From the NCBI GenBank assembly GCA_034359265.1, contig CP136893.1, forward strand, positions 20,840,001-20,904,000: 64,000 nt of DNA, given 5' to 3'. Of the stretch, positions 11,262 to 22,988 are shown one piece after another. The translations under genes were made by a program, and so were the position numbers. The notes under the pieces were generated by a model, which saw nothing but the letters and a program-made list of their open reading frames with translations, had not been told where the DNA came from and did no database searches. Within the stretch, counting starts at the first letter, position 1. The number at the start of each line of letters is the position of its first letter. The DNA comes from Canna indica (taxonomy: Eukaryota; Streptophyta; Magnoliopsida; Zingiberales; Cannaceae).

Positions 11262-14200
11262 TTACTCTCTAATGAAGTGGTAATCAAGTTCAACATGTTT
11301 CATCCTCGAATGATTAACTGGATGATCAATGAGAATCGTTGCACCAATGTTATCGCAAAATAGTTGAGGAATGGAAGCAAACGAAAACTTCAATTCTTTC
11401 ATTAAATTGATTACCCATGAGATCTCAGCAGCAGTGGTCAACCAAAGCTTTGTATTCAGCTTTCGTAGAGGATGTGGCAATGGTTCGCTATTTTTTTGAA
11501 GACCAACTAATTGAAAAATTACCGAGAAGAATTATATATCCTCCAGTTGATCGCCGATCATCAGTATCACTACCCCAATCTGAGTCAGAAAATGCTGAAA
11601 TAGCTATGGGTGATGAAGCATCAAGATGGATTCCATATAACTGAGTACCTTTGAGGTATCTTAGTACTCATTTGCAGCTTTGCCAATGCACAGCGGAAGG
11701 AGAATGCATATATTGGGAGAGTCTATTAACTGCAAAAGCGATATCTGGCCTGGTGAAGGATAGACACTGAAGTGCTCCGATAGCCTATTTATACTGTTTT
11801 GGATCAGCTGAAGACGAACCATCATTGAGAGTCAATTTTACTGAAGCTGCTAATGGAGTTTTAACAGGATTGGCATCAAGCATATTGAATCTAGTCAACA
11901 GATCTGTGATGTATTTTTTTTGAGAGAGAAACAGACCTAAACTTGTTTGTATAACTTCAATACCCAAAAAATAGTGTAAGGGTTGAAGGTCTTTTAAAGA
12001 AAATCTTGCAATCTGTAGTTTATTTATGTCGAATTTTTTTTTGCCGATGATCTTGCTAATATAATATCATCGACATATAAAAGTAGCAGTGTGATATTAC
12101 CTTCTTCATGTAAAAAGAACAATGAAGTATCAGATTTGGATTTTTGAAAGCCTATTGAAATAAGAAACCGAGTTAGCTCTCTGTACCAGGCTTGAGGAGC
12201 TTGCCTTAACCCATATATTACTTTTTTTAGTTTACAAACATACTCTGGATGCTTTTTGTCTCCGAAACCTGGAGGTTGCTGCATGAAAACTTCCTCAGTT
12301 AGATGACCCTGAAGAAACACATTATTAACATCCAATTGGAAGATTTTCCAATTGCACTTGGCTGCCAAGGAAAGAACTATTCTGACAGTGCAGTGTTTAA
12401 TAACAGGGCTGAAAGTACTTTGATAATCAATGCTTGGTCTTTGATTGAAGACCTTTGCTACAACCCTTCCCTTAAACCTCTCAATTGACCCATCGGGATT
12501 GTGTTTAATCCGAAAGATCCATCTGCAACCTATGATATTTTGTCCCTCTTTAGGAGGAACAAGAGTCCAGGTTTCATTTCTATGTAGTGCATTAATTTCT
12601 TGATTCATAGCTTCTCGCCAAACTTTGTGTTTTGCTGCTTGTTTGTAGGTTGTAGGAGTGAGGAAGGGATCTGTGGTTGTATGTAAGGCTGAATAGTCTA
12701 GTGGTTGTTTTGGTTTAAAGATGTTGTTCTGAGACCTAGTAACCATTCTACATGGAGCTTGGTGTTGTTGATTGGTGGTAGGAAGTGTAGTTGATGCTGG
12801 TGGATGTAATAATGGTAATAAAGGATTGTCAATAGGACTGTTGCTTGCAACTGAGTTATGATCTTGTTGAATGGTGTGTGAGGTAGTATCTAGTGACTGA
12901 GAACTGAGTGTAGTTCTGATAGGTGGAGGTGGTAGAATATTTGAAGAAATGAGAGGAGTATTTGGAGAAGTGGAATTTTGACTGAGTTTTGTGAATGAGG
13001 GATCTGATAGTGGAAAAACATCTTCTACAAACTTGACATGTTGAGAAAGATAAAGTTTATCAGTTTGAAAATTATAGCACTGGTAGCAATGATGTTTAAT
13101 TGAGTACCCAAGAAATAAACAAGGCTGAGATTTGGGACTCAATTTATTGTCAGCATAAGGTTTCAGCCAAGGGTGGCAGAGACATCCGAAGACTTTGAGA
13201 GATTTGTAGTTTGGAATTGTTTTGAAGAGACTTTCAAATGAAGATTTGTTTTGAAGAATAGGTGTAGTCATTCTGTTTATAAGATAAACAGCTGTAGAAA
13301 AGACATATGGCCAAAATTATTTAGGAACTGAAGCTTGCGCAAGCAGAGTTAAGCCTGTTTCTACAACATGTCTGTGTCTCCTCTCAGCTATGCTAACCCT
13401 TTGAGGAGTGTAAGGTGGAGAGCAATAATGCTGGATTCCAGATTTTTGAAAAAAAGATGACAAGCTTATGAATTCTCCTCCTTCGTCTGAGTAGACAATA
13501 GTTATTTTGAGGTTGAAGAAGTTTTCAACTAAAGCTTTGAAGGAAATGAACACATTGCTAACATCAGACTTATTCTTAAGAGGATAAAACCAAATGTATC
13601 GAGTAAAATGATCAACAAAAATGACATAGTATCGGTGTCCTTCAGATGAAGGAATGGATGTTGGACCCCAAACATCTGTAAACAATAATTCCAAGGGTCG
13701 AAAAATTTTAAGAGAAGAATTATGAAAAGGCAACTTGTGACTTTTGTTACATGAACAAGCATCACAGTTTTGCTGAATTGAAGATGAACAAGGTCACTGG
13801 AATTTAGAAATAATGTGCCGAAGGGCTTTATTGTGAGGGTGGCCAAGACGTTGATGCCAAATTGAAAAGCTAGTACTGGAAGCAGGAAATGAATTGTGAT
13901 GAATAGCTAGAGTGGACGAACACCATTCATAGAGATCATTTTTATTCTGGCCGCTAGCAAGCAACTTCCCTATTACCAGGTCCTTGACAACAAAGTGACA
14001 AGGAAATAATTCAATTGAGGTGTTATTATGTTGGCAAAACTTAGAAACAGAAATCAAGTTTTTAGATATATGTGGAGAACACAACACATCATTTAACTTG
14101 AAGCCAGGAGAAAGAAATGCACTACCAGAATGTGAAGTAGGAACTGTATTACCATCAGTGAGTTATATACCATAGTCTCCATTGAAGTTTGTATAGGTCT

Positions 14201-15256
14201 GCAGGTTTGCAAGATCTGCATTAAGATGATGTGTTGCTCCTGAGTCTAAAATCCAATTGGATTGAGGTTTTGGAATCTGATAAGTAGAATTTATCTGTGG
14301 TGAAGGTTGTGGCTGTCCACTGAACCGAGCTCTACAAATCTTAGTTGAATGCCCATATTTTTCACAAATTTGACACTGCATCTTATACTTGTTTTGTTTG
14401 AAAGGCATATGACAAAACTGAGCATTGTAGTAAGGGCTTGTTGGATTCTGGGAGGTATTGATTGACTATTACCTTGGTAGTGACCAGAGTTTTGTGTGTT
14501 CATACGCCTGGTATCCCACTGCTGAAAATTACTAGTGCTCATTTTAATTTGCTGATTGTTATTGACAGTTATGTTTGGAGCAGAACTCTGCTGACTCAAA
14601 AAGGCTTCATGGCCGATCAGCTTGTCAAACAACTCCTCAAGAGAAATGGAGGTTTCCCTTGATCTTATGGCTGCACTCATGTCATTAAACTCTGACCCCA
14701 AACCGCTCAAGATCTTGATGGTGAGAGCCCGAGTCATGGATAGGTGCTCCAGCGACTGAAAGTTCATGAGCTATACTCTTAATTTTAGGAAAAATAATCA
14801 GTCACAGATTTGCTCCCTTTAGTTATTTTTGAAAGTGTCTTGTAAACTATAAATTCTTGATTATGACTTGTTAGCAAATTGACTTGTCAGGCGTTTTCAG
14901 GCCTCAAACGCAGAAACAGCAGAAGTAACAATATGAACATATGAAGCATCAACGGACACCATCATCGCATGGCAAATTAGACCATCTTGTCGTAGCCAAA
15001 TTTTGTATGAAGGAGAAGAAATAACAGGACATGGAAGACCCCCATCAATGTAAGAGATCAGATCGTACCCAAGTAAAAGGAGCTCCAAATGGGTTTTCCA
15101 ATACACGTAATTATGGTTGCCCGTGAGCTTGATAGGTAACTGGGTTGCAGGATTGAGGGTTACGACCTAACCTCCATTGACAAGTGGATGAATAACACCG
15201 TGAGATGAAGAAGGTGAATTGCCCGTTGAATCTGGTGAAGTATCTTGAGTCGCCAT
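11262..15256 (-). pseudogene. Copia gag-pol pseudogene (gag, protease, integrase, RT, RNase H)
   Basis: The likely gag start is ATG at 15256 (MATQDTSP). Gag continues through KLTGNHNYVYWKTHLELLLLG and a zinc knuckle CQICEKYGHSTKIC (CX2CX4HX4C, about 14375). Protease has WILDSGATHH (about 14250). GAG-pre-integrase has IWHQRLGHPHNKAL (about 13850). Integrase shows LLFTDVWGP, IVYSDEGGEF and AERRHRHVVE. Reverse transcriptase (about 12600-12020) has CRWIFRIKHNPDGS, FQLDVNNVFLQG and LLLYVDDIIL. RNase H is split: NPVKTPLAA (about 11880) and CDNIGATILI with KHVELDYHFIRE (about 11330). Domain order is the copia one, integrase before RT. Frameshifts at about 14400, 14090, 13790, 13310 and 12020, plus stops, make it inactive. 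Confidence 0.92.
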
Positions 15257-15350
15257 CGAAGAGAACTTAGATCAGAAAAGAAAAAGAAGATGGGAAAAGA
15301 AGATGGATCTCAGGACCCTTCTCGTGAGAGAGAGAAAGGCTCTGATACCA

Positions 15351-15588
15351 TATCAGAGTATAGAGGAAACTAATAATGATAGAAGAAGATTAATGACCTG
15401 TTTATTGATCTCAGTGGTTACATATTTATAGAGAGGGTTGTTACAATCATCGTGTAGAAGAAGTTACAGATATCATGGCGAAAATAGAAAGCTGGTGAAA
15501 TAGAATACTGGTGCTACATAAGCTATAGCTATAGTGGAGGAACTGCCGAGGTGAAAGATGACATGGCATATAGTTTTAATACTTAATA
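15351..15588 (-). repeat. Copia 5' LTR
   Basis: 238 bp, the partner of 10881-11118. The Met-tRNA-type primer binding site lies immediately inside it at 15338-15350. Nine of the eleven differences from the other LTR are transitions, as expected from decay of methylated DNA. Confidence 0.9.
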
Positions 15589-15734
15589 CAGCCCATGCTT
15601 AGCGGCATCTGCAGGGCAAGGAAACACAACTTCAATATATATTATGAAAAGGTATAGCACATATAGCAGAATAATATTCAAAAAAATTACTACAAAAGAC
15701 ACCAACAAACTTGTGAACTACAGAAAAAGGGATG

Positions 15735-15872
15735 GTGTTCCCTATTACAAATCTTCCAAAAGAAAGAGTGCATGTGAAGGTAATGACATCGTATGGCATG
15801 CTAAAATCGGGAGTTGTTAGAGGCACAAGCAACATTTTTGTGTAAGAAAGCACAACATTCTTTTCCTGCAAA
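15735..15872 (-). pseudogene. Captured host exon, probable GPI transamidase subunit PIG-T
   Basis: The minus-strand frame reads LSYTKMLLVPLTTPDFSMPYD and then VITFTCT. The LLVPLTTPDFSMPYNVI stretch is, as I recall the family, characteristic of the C-terminal membrane-anchor region of PIG-T/Gpi16, a subunit of the ER complex that attaches GPI anchors. The fragment then runs into sequence unlike the family (SFGRFVIGN), perhaps intron or rearranged DNA. It lies inside CACTA-A, right of the copia insertion, so it looks like a transduplicated exon. Other parts of the gene are not recognised nearby. Confidence 0.55.
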
Positions 15873-17780
15873 CAAAGAAAACAAAGCCAAGAAAACTCAA
15901 CATCATCCTAAAAAAAACTCCAGCTGCTCCAACACAAAGATCTTAATATATACCACAACTGATACAAGTAAGAATCACATAATTTTCCTTCTAATGAACA
16001 AAGAACTACCTATGCAAAATTCACCTTCTTACAAAATGAAAGAGTAGCAACAAAAAGAAGATATGAAATTAATTATAATTGTTTAAATCTAAAATTGGAT
16101 TAATCCGTAATAAATGAATTCTAATCTGAATCTTATCCTGAACCTTGTTCTCCTGGTTCTGCCTTTTCAACAAGCAGCTAAAAAGTAATTTCTTCACAAT
16201 CAGCTCATATGATAGACATGGTAGCCCACCGCTCCACCAAGTATAATACCAGTAGGCAATTCCAGATAATCTATTGCATACCCTTTTCTTAATTCAAATG
16301 TTATGCAGACTTATTAAGATAACTTTTCTTTAATGGTTTTAGAAAAATTTTAGGCCGCAAACCTCTGAGATGTATATATCTGGTCAACCCTTCATCCTTC
16401 AATCTCCTCCTCTTATAAGATAGAAAACCGAAATAGAAAGGAAACAAAGCTCTGCAGCTTGAGCAACTCTTTGCAGCAGCTGAAGAGACGCAAAAGTAAG
16501 AGGCACAGATCATCTCGAGATTGGCTTGTGACACTCGAAATAATTGACAAAGCAGAGCAAAGGAAGAGTCTTATATAGGAAAACAGCACAGTGCGAGAAT
16601 TAGTGTGATGGGATAGAAGTCCAATCCCCAAAAATTCCCATTTTTATGTTTCACACCCTGTTGAATCAGAAAAAGTAAACTCTCCTCCCTCTAAATCAGA
16701 TAAAACAAATAGAGTCAAACTTGAGTTGAGAGTGCCAAAGTACTAAAGAGAGTATTACTTCGACATCATACATCTCTTGGCTGCTAACTCACGCAACTTG
16801 AATTGCAGATATATAAATGTCACTCATAGAACTCCATATCAAAGTTTTAGCTTTGGAATCCAAACTATGCTTCAAGATATAAAAAACATACACAAGGGAA
16901 GCTACCTGCCTTTATAACAGTATCCATCCTTGTAACATATTGCCAATTGTTCCCGCAATGGCACCAGAACAATTCCCTTCTTTTTCTTTGGAGGATCTAA
17001 CATTAACCCTACACCATATATCAAATTACCATTCAAAATAAGCCATAACTTAATCCTTTCTTGACACCAGTGACAAAGATGATGCCCGGCGTGTGGTCAC
17101 AGTTTGTGGTTGATGGCGATGGCAAAGCAACGTGATCGCAATTGCAATCCAATATTGATTATGGCAGTCCAAGTTTGGGCATAGCTGGACACCTGCGAGA
17201 TCGAGATAGGCGATGACGCAATCGGAGAAGAGAATGGGCACAATCCGAAAAGAGAACGACTGTGTAACGTGGTATGCGCCGGGGCTGCAGTCCACGGTCT
17301 ATGGCGGTATGGTGCGATCTCGCGGGGAAGAGGGAAGAGGGAAGAGAAGGGCTCGTGGGTTATGGAAAGGGCGGTGGCTTTACAAATAAAAAGAGAAGGA
17401 ATATCAAAATAAAAGGGCGGGATTAGGTAGGAAGTAGAGAAAAGGGGGAATAATAATACAAGATGACGAGGGCTTCGGGTAAAAAGGGTTGTCAATTATC
17501 TAATATTCAGGATTTTTAAAATAATTTTATTTCAGTTATCTAAAATATATATAATTAATTATTATTATTTCAGATTTTTAATAATTTTATTATTAAAGTT
17601 TTTATTTACTCAATACTAATTTTATTAAGTAAATAATTTTGAGGCACGAGAGGGAGAGAATTTTAATTATTTTATTTTTACTTAATAATATTTTAAAATT
17701 TTAAAATATATTAAATTAATTATTTAATTGTCTAAAATTATTTTTATTTATTTTCAAATTTTGAAGTGAGAGATAGAAAA
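15873..17780. other. CACTA-A interior, unassigned
   Basis: No convincing gene is seen. GC content rises at 17060-17480. The minus-strand open frames there (17097-17495 and 17050-17295) are short and of unknown similarity. They may be further captured host sequence next to the PIG-T-like exon, but I cannot assign them. Confidence 0.35.
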
Positions 17781-18413
17781 TGATGATGGTCATTTCTTGC
17801 CATCACAAAATGGATGATTTAGTGAGGGTCACCATGTCGTTCTCACAATATATACTTTTTGATGAATATCATATTAGACCCTCATTAAATACAGGATTTT
17901 GTGAGGATCATATGTCCTCACAAAATATACTTTTTAGTGAGGGTCATATTCGACTCTCACAAAATGCAGGATTTCGTGAGAGTCACAGAGTTGTCCTCAC
18001 AATATATATTTTTTAGTGAATGTCATATTAGACCCCCACTAAATGTAGGATCTTATGAGGGTTATGATGTCTTCACAAAATATACATTTTAGTGATGGTC
18101 ATATTTGACCCTCACAAAATGCAGGATTTCGTGAGGGTCACAATGTTGTCCTCACAATATATACTTTTTAGTGAGGATCATATTCGACCCTCACAAAATG
18201 CTTTCTTTACTGATAAGTTTTCATGAGGGTCATGATGCTATTCTCACTATATTTTTTTTAGTGAGGGTCATAGCCGACCCTCACAAAAGTATTCTTTTAC
18301 TGACAGGTTTTCGTGAGGGTTGACTAGCGACACCCATAAATAGGTGGATTTAGTAAGGGTCGATACGCGACCCCCACCAGATCTCGTCACTAAAAACCAG
18401 ATTTCTTGTAGTG
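17781..18413. repeat. CACTA-A right subterminal repeats
   Basis: GTGAGGGTCAT and GACCCTCACAAAATG motifs repeat about every 50-60 bp, alternating in orientation, up to the terminus. They match the motif at the left end. Confidence 0.85.
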
Positions 18414-18526
18414 GCAAGCTCCGTAGCTCAGTCTCGTGAAATAAGACATACTGTATACCGGAATACTAACAAATGCCAATACGGTACTCTATGCCGGAAT
18501 GATGTAGTTTGGACCTAACCATATTC

Positions 18527-18540
18527 TTTGATACCACTTT
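18527..18540 (-). other. Gypsy A primer binding site remnant
   Basis: In minus sense, directly after the LTR end GGGCATGACA, comes AAGTGGTATCAAAGAA. It matches the Met-tRNA-type site TGGTATCAGAGC at most positions. The placement next to an LTR end supports the call. Confidence 0.6.
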
Positions 18541-20905
18541 GTCATGCCCTAAATCCAAGTCACACGATCGGCAAGAGTGCAGACAAACACTCCGAAGCCT
18601 AAACCATACAAACACAATTATCCATGCAATATAACCAAGTCAAGATGTCATAACATACACTTAATAATCAAAGTAGCTACTAAAGGTATCCATTTACGTA
18701 AGAGCTACATAACCATGTATCAATATTACATAAGTTCAAGTAACTACAAGGCTTAGAGAAACTATATGTCTATTAAATAAACTCAAATCCGACTCAACTC
18801 GACTACACTAACAGGTTTCACGAGATTGCCATCGGAGTTCGCCGCCACCAACCGCGCCAAACTCAATGATCACGCTCTGTGAAACAATATACATAAAAGA
18901 ATGGTGAGTTCAAAGAACTCAGTGAGTGGTCGACTCAACCATCACCAAGCCAAATCATGTAAATAATTAATGCAGTAATTATCTCTGTATTCAAATGATT
19001 GATATGATCATGGTACATATTACTTTAGTAACTCGTGCGCTACGCGCACCACACAAACTAACTCGGCTCATTTAGAGCAGTCCCCTAGTTACCCGTTTAC
19101 AACTCACGGGGGGCTCGCCCATAGCTCGGTCGAGAAAGGCCCTCAGACCCATGTCAGTCGGGCTCACTGAGCTATGAAGGCCCTCTAGCCTCAGTGCTCA
19201 TAACTTGATCGAAAAAGACCCTCCGACCCATATCACTTGGGTTCACTGAGTTAGGAAGGCCCTCTAGCCTCAGTCCCTATAACTCGGTCGGGAAAGGCTC
19301 TCCGACCCATAGTCATCCCGTGCGCTAAGCGCACTAGTCGACCTATCCAGCCCAATGTCACCTCATGCGCAGAGCGCACCACTCGACCTTCCCGGCCCTA
19401 TACCATCTCGTGTGCGGAGCGCATCACTTAGCCCACTAAGGCCCACTGCTAACTCGTGCGCGGGGCACACCACTCGGCGCAATAAGACCCATTAAATATC
19501 AATTTTAAGAATCACCAAACCCCTAAGCGTGCTTGCTTTCCCGCATCTTGCGGAACGTCGGTTCGCTTCCGAACCTCAAACCCTCTACGTTTAACTTCTC
19601 ATATATTCACTCGAGAGCTATACCCTCTTGTCATCATGCAAAAACCCTTAGAATAAATTCCTAAGGATACATTACAGCCCATAGTAATATAGGTGCAGCT
19701 CCTAAAATGGTTAGGATATCATTCTAAAAATTTCAGCTTGCAATTATATATTTTATCAATAATTTAGAATGAAATTTCTGCACATAGCAATTCAATTTCA
19801 GCAGCTAGATGTGTAATTTCAGCAATTAAACATTTTAATTCCTTCACGTAGAAACATAATTTTAGCATATAATCATTCAATTTATGCGTCTAGGTATATA
19901 ATTTCAGCAAATGAAACTTATGATTTCAGAATGTACTCATGCATTTCAGCACGTGTTATAGTGGATTTCAGCATGAATAAAATAAATTTCAGCATATAAA
20001 CAAGGAATAAAAACAATATATATTGCCTATTCAATTCTCATTATAAGCATACCCTATTTGTGCTTTAGGGCTGCCGCACACAATCTCTCCTCCTTCCATC
20101 CTTAAGCTAGATTATACCTAGGATTTGTCCATACCATTAGGTACTTTAATTTCTCAAATTGACCACTACAAATTTCATCCTCAAGCCTCTAAAGCATGCG
20201 GCTGCAAAGCGGAAGGTGATCCTATATTTAGGGTTTCTAATCTCATAATGGCACAATGAGGAAATCCAATGTGAGATAAAATCTACAAAATACGATTTGA
20301 CGTAAAATCTACAAAATACGATTTGACATAAAATTTATGTAATACTTCAATTACCATGGGTGGCTACAAGAAGACAAGAATTTATGCCTAGTTTTTCTTG
20401 TTTTCACAACCCATCACCTCTTTAAGCTTCTAATTTCAAGAAGAAATCGGCATATGAAATACGATACTAACCCAATCGAAAAGAGAATCAAGAATCACAA
20501 AAAAATTCAGGTTTTTCCTCATGGCAAGGTGCGGTGAAAGTAGGGATGTCAACGGGGCGGGGCGAGTATGAGGGGTGCCTACCCACTACCCACTACTCAT
20601 GGCAAGGGGCGGCCAAAGAGAGAAGAAAAACCTCAAATTTACAAGGCAAACCACTCACCTAGGATTGGATTAAGGACGAGAAAGACGGTGAAGAAGTCCC
20701 ATGTCGAATACGATCCAACGAGACTTCGATCTCCGGTCGATTCCCTCTCCCTCACGCCTCCTTGGGTAGCGTGCGGCTCCTCCTTGAAGCTGTACGCCCC
20801 AGGTGGCTCTAGTTATATATTCTTTTATTTTTTTTTGCCTAAATTACCAATTTATCCCTCATCACTTAACTCGACCTATAATTTGCTCAAAACGAGTCTG
20901 ATTCG
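18541..20905 (-). repeat. Gypsy A 5' LTR, truncated at its outer end
   Basis: The inner end reads TGTCATGCCCTAAATCC (plus strand), the same style as the solo LTRs at 24012 and 56201. Within it are modules of about 88 bp (AAGGCCCTCTAGCCTCAG at 19167 and 19255), a group of CTCGTGCGC...GCGCACC hairpin-like modules (19029-19480), a zone rich in ATTTCAGCA (19720-19990), and a promoter-like ATATAACTAGAG on the minus strand near 20815. Bases 20612-20905 match the LTR piece at 5260-5560. Homology stops abruptly at about 20905, where gypsy B begins. Confidence 0.75.
20519..20622. repeat. Short direct duplication around a 57-bp insert
   Basis: CTCATGGCAAGGTGCGGTGAAAG (written in two parts: CTCATGGCAAGG, then TGCGGTGAAAG) recurs about 77 bp later as CTCATGGCAAGGGGCGGCCAAAG. 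The DNA between begins TAGGGATGTCAACGGGG, like the start of a hAT-type terminus. It is probably a tiny hAT relic or a repair-generated duplication at the same LTR position where the hAT at 5257 inserted. Confidence 0.5.
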
Positions 20906-21990
20906 AGGGGCAAAAATATAAATTGGGACATGACTTAAACCCCAACATATAAAGTTGGGCTATGCGGCTGGGGGCGCCGCACAACACCCGAGGAGGCGGC
21001 GATTTGAGGATGAGAGGTCGAGTGGTCGCCGGAGTTCGTGAGCTCGTTGGGGACGATCGTTGGGGGTTTTCAAAAGCTTTCCTTTCCTTTCGTTTCTTCC
21101 AATCTGTGAGTGAATTTAGAACTCTTCTCCCCTTGTTCTTTAATCAAGTCATAAATGATTTTCTTTCTTTTCTCCCCGTCGATTTCTTACTGCAATTCAT
21201 GTTCGCGCGTTTTCTTTTTTCTTGCCAATTTCTCATTGCAATCCATATTCATGTGATTCTTTCTTGGCAAATGATTCACCCGATCATATCATTTTGTTGG
21301 TTCACCCGATCACTGTAATGATTGAATCAAATAATGAGATGTTGCGTTGAGATGGATTTTGAAGAATGCGGTTGTGAAATCTGAGTTCATACTCATTATT
21401 TTATTCTTCTTTGCTGATGATGCACGTGAGGTTGAATTGGAGAGTGTTTTGTTGATTTGGTGGGTTCACATGCATTATTCTATTCCTTTTTGCTGGTGAA
21501 GCACGTGAGGTTGAATTGGAGAGTGTTTTGTTGATTTGGTGGGTTCACATGCATTATTCTATTCCTTTTTGCTGGTGAAGCACGTGAGGTTGAATTAGAG
21601 AGGCTTTTGTTGTTTTGGTGGAAGTCTCGATGCATTGCAGCATAGTCTATTTGCTGGCTGCACAATAGGGTTTTGTACACTGTCTATTGAATTGTTATTA
21701 AGATTGGTGGATTGATGCTTCTTCCCCTTTGATAAATTAAATAGGCACGGTACTTGTGCAGCCTGGTGATTAGCTATTAGGGTTGATTGGTTATACTCCT
21801 TCCTCTTTTGATTAATTAGCATGAGTACATGCGTAGTTTAATGAACCTAGGACATTTTCAACCCTTAAGACAATGTAAGGTAATCAAACTTTAGGAAGGA
21901 AAAGTTTGGGTAGGGGCCAAATTTCCCTCGTGGGGGGAATATTTAGGGACTACGCCACCGGCCCTATGAGGGGATGAACATGACAGAATA
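20906..21990 (+). repeat. Gypsy B 5' LTR remnant
   Basis: A TATA-like ATATAAAG lies at 20947-20954, followed by GC-rich leader. From about 21660 the sequence (GCTGGCTGCACAATAGGGTTTT onward) matches 56060-59035 in the 3' LTR once the solo LTR there is removed, up to CCCTATGAGGGG and GAACATG. The match stops there, because a deletion joins the LTR to the middle of gag. Confidence 0.7.
21394..21632. repeat. 79-bp tandem repeat, three copies, in the gypsy B 5' LTR
   Basis: CACGTGAGGTTGAATTGGAG recurs at 21423, 21502 and 21581, exactly 79 bp apart. Copies one and two are nearly identical; the third diverges in its last 30 bases. The repeat is not seen in the 3' LTR, which is deleted over this region. 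Confidence 0.88.
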
Positions 21991-22008
21991 ACACATTACA
22001 TTGAGGGT

Positions 22009-22988
22009 ATGAGGGTACAAATAGGCAGATTAAAATATTACATTGAGGACACCATTTTTGTGCAAATGATGGACGAGGCGATGCGGAAGGAAGCCATAGT
22101 ACTTACAGATCGACATGATGGGCCAACAAAGAAGAGGTTTAGACCACATGGATCAAGGGACAAACAATTTCGAACAGAGGCTAGCGGCATCAGGGCAGCT
22201 CGCTCGTAGGGTCGGGGGCAAGGCAGTTTCAGAGGCCAAGCAGGTGCAGGACCGATGACTACCCAGAGTGTAGCAGCGTCTAGGGGACAGAGGGATGAGG
22301 TGTTAGTGTGCGGGTAGAGTGGGAGGAGGCACACATGACGTGCTATGGTCAGACCGACGCTTGTTTTGGGTTCGGCCAACTGGGCCACATCAAGAGGAAC
22401 TACCCAATAGAGGGTGGCCGGGCAAGGGTTCTGTCCAGGGGAAAGGCTCCTATGTCAACGACATATATGGCGCAACGGACTTAGTCTTAGGGGACAGGTT
22501 AACAACGTATGACGAGATCAAGGAGGCCACCTGCTCAAGTGTTTTCCTTGACTCCAGAGGGCGCTAAGGCGTCCTATGCAGTAGTGTCATATATTATTTC
22601 AGTTTGTACATTACTTGCTTATGCATTGTTTGATCCAGGTGCCACACACTTCTTTTTGTCTGTGTTGTTGGCTTCGAGGTCGGGAAGGGATAAAAGTTTG
22701 CTTGCAAAGCCTCTAGCACTGTCAACACCTACAAGCGGTACTATCATAGCAGAAACTATCTTTAGGGACTGTGAAATCACCATCTGCGGGCATGCTCTGG
22801 AAGCGGAGCTAATGGTACTGCCAACCCTTGAGTTAGATGTGATAATGGGCATTGATTGGCTATCAGCTCACTATGCGTCACTTAAGTGCAGGACGAAAGC
22901 AGTCACTTTCTGCAAGCTGGGAATACCACTTTTACTTTTCAGGGCGGGGAGAGGGGACTCTTTTAGGATCGCCCAGTATGGTGGATGA
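22009..22988 (+). pseudogene. Gypsy B gag (C-terminal) and aspartic protease remnant
   Basis: The gag remnant reads MDEAMRKEAIVLTDRHDGP and KKRFRPHGS, a basic pre-knuckle region. A damaged CCHC knuckle follows near 22355 (ACFGFGQLGHIKRNYP, with two expected Cys replaced). The protease has YALFDPGATHFFLS (about 22635; the active-site triad here is D-P-G) and [18 protein letters not shown] (about 22830). Frameshifts near 22330 and 22510 split it. It sits directly before the reverse transcriptase. Confidence 0.85.

Larger units (their letters stand above)
10881..15588 (-). mobile_element. Ty1/copia LTR retrotransposon, nearly full length, degenerate
   Basis: The 4.7-kb element has two 238-bp LTRs (10881-11118 and 15351-15588) that differ at 11 positions by my count, about 95% identity. 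On the minus strand the 5' LTR is the right one. A primer binding site TGGTATCAGAGCC (15338-15350) follows it directly and fits initiator Met-tRNA. A polypurine tract (TTGAGGGGGGA in minus sense) abuts the other LTR at 11119-11129. Likely duplications are TAGCC (10876-10880) and CAGCC (15589-15593), one mismatch. Small size and short LTRs suggest the Ale-type lineage, which I infer rather than see. Confidence 0.92.
9963..18413. mobile_element. CACTA-A: CACTA (En/Spm) transposon, no transposase left
   Basis: The termini are CACTACAAGAAATCTGG at 9963 and its inverted copy CCAGATTTCTTGTAGTG ending at 18413. A perfect 3-bp target duplication GCA flanks it (9960-9962 and 18414-18416). Both ends carry many GTGAGGGTC/GACCCTCAC subterminal repeats. 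No TNP2 or TNPA-like frame is visible inside, so the element is non-autonomous. It contains a copia retrotransposon and a probable PIG-T gene fragment. It inserted into the internal or LTR region of gypsy A. Confidence 0.93.

Noticed and set aside
22038..22388. Minus-strand frame opposite the gypsy B gag remnant
   Set aside because: It is a shadow of the plus-strand gag region with no domain.
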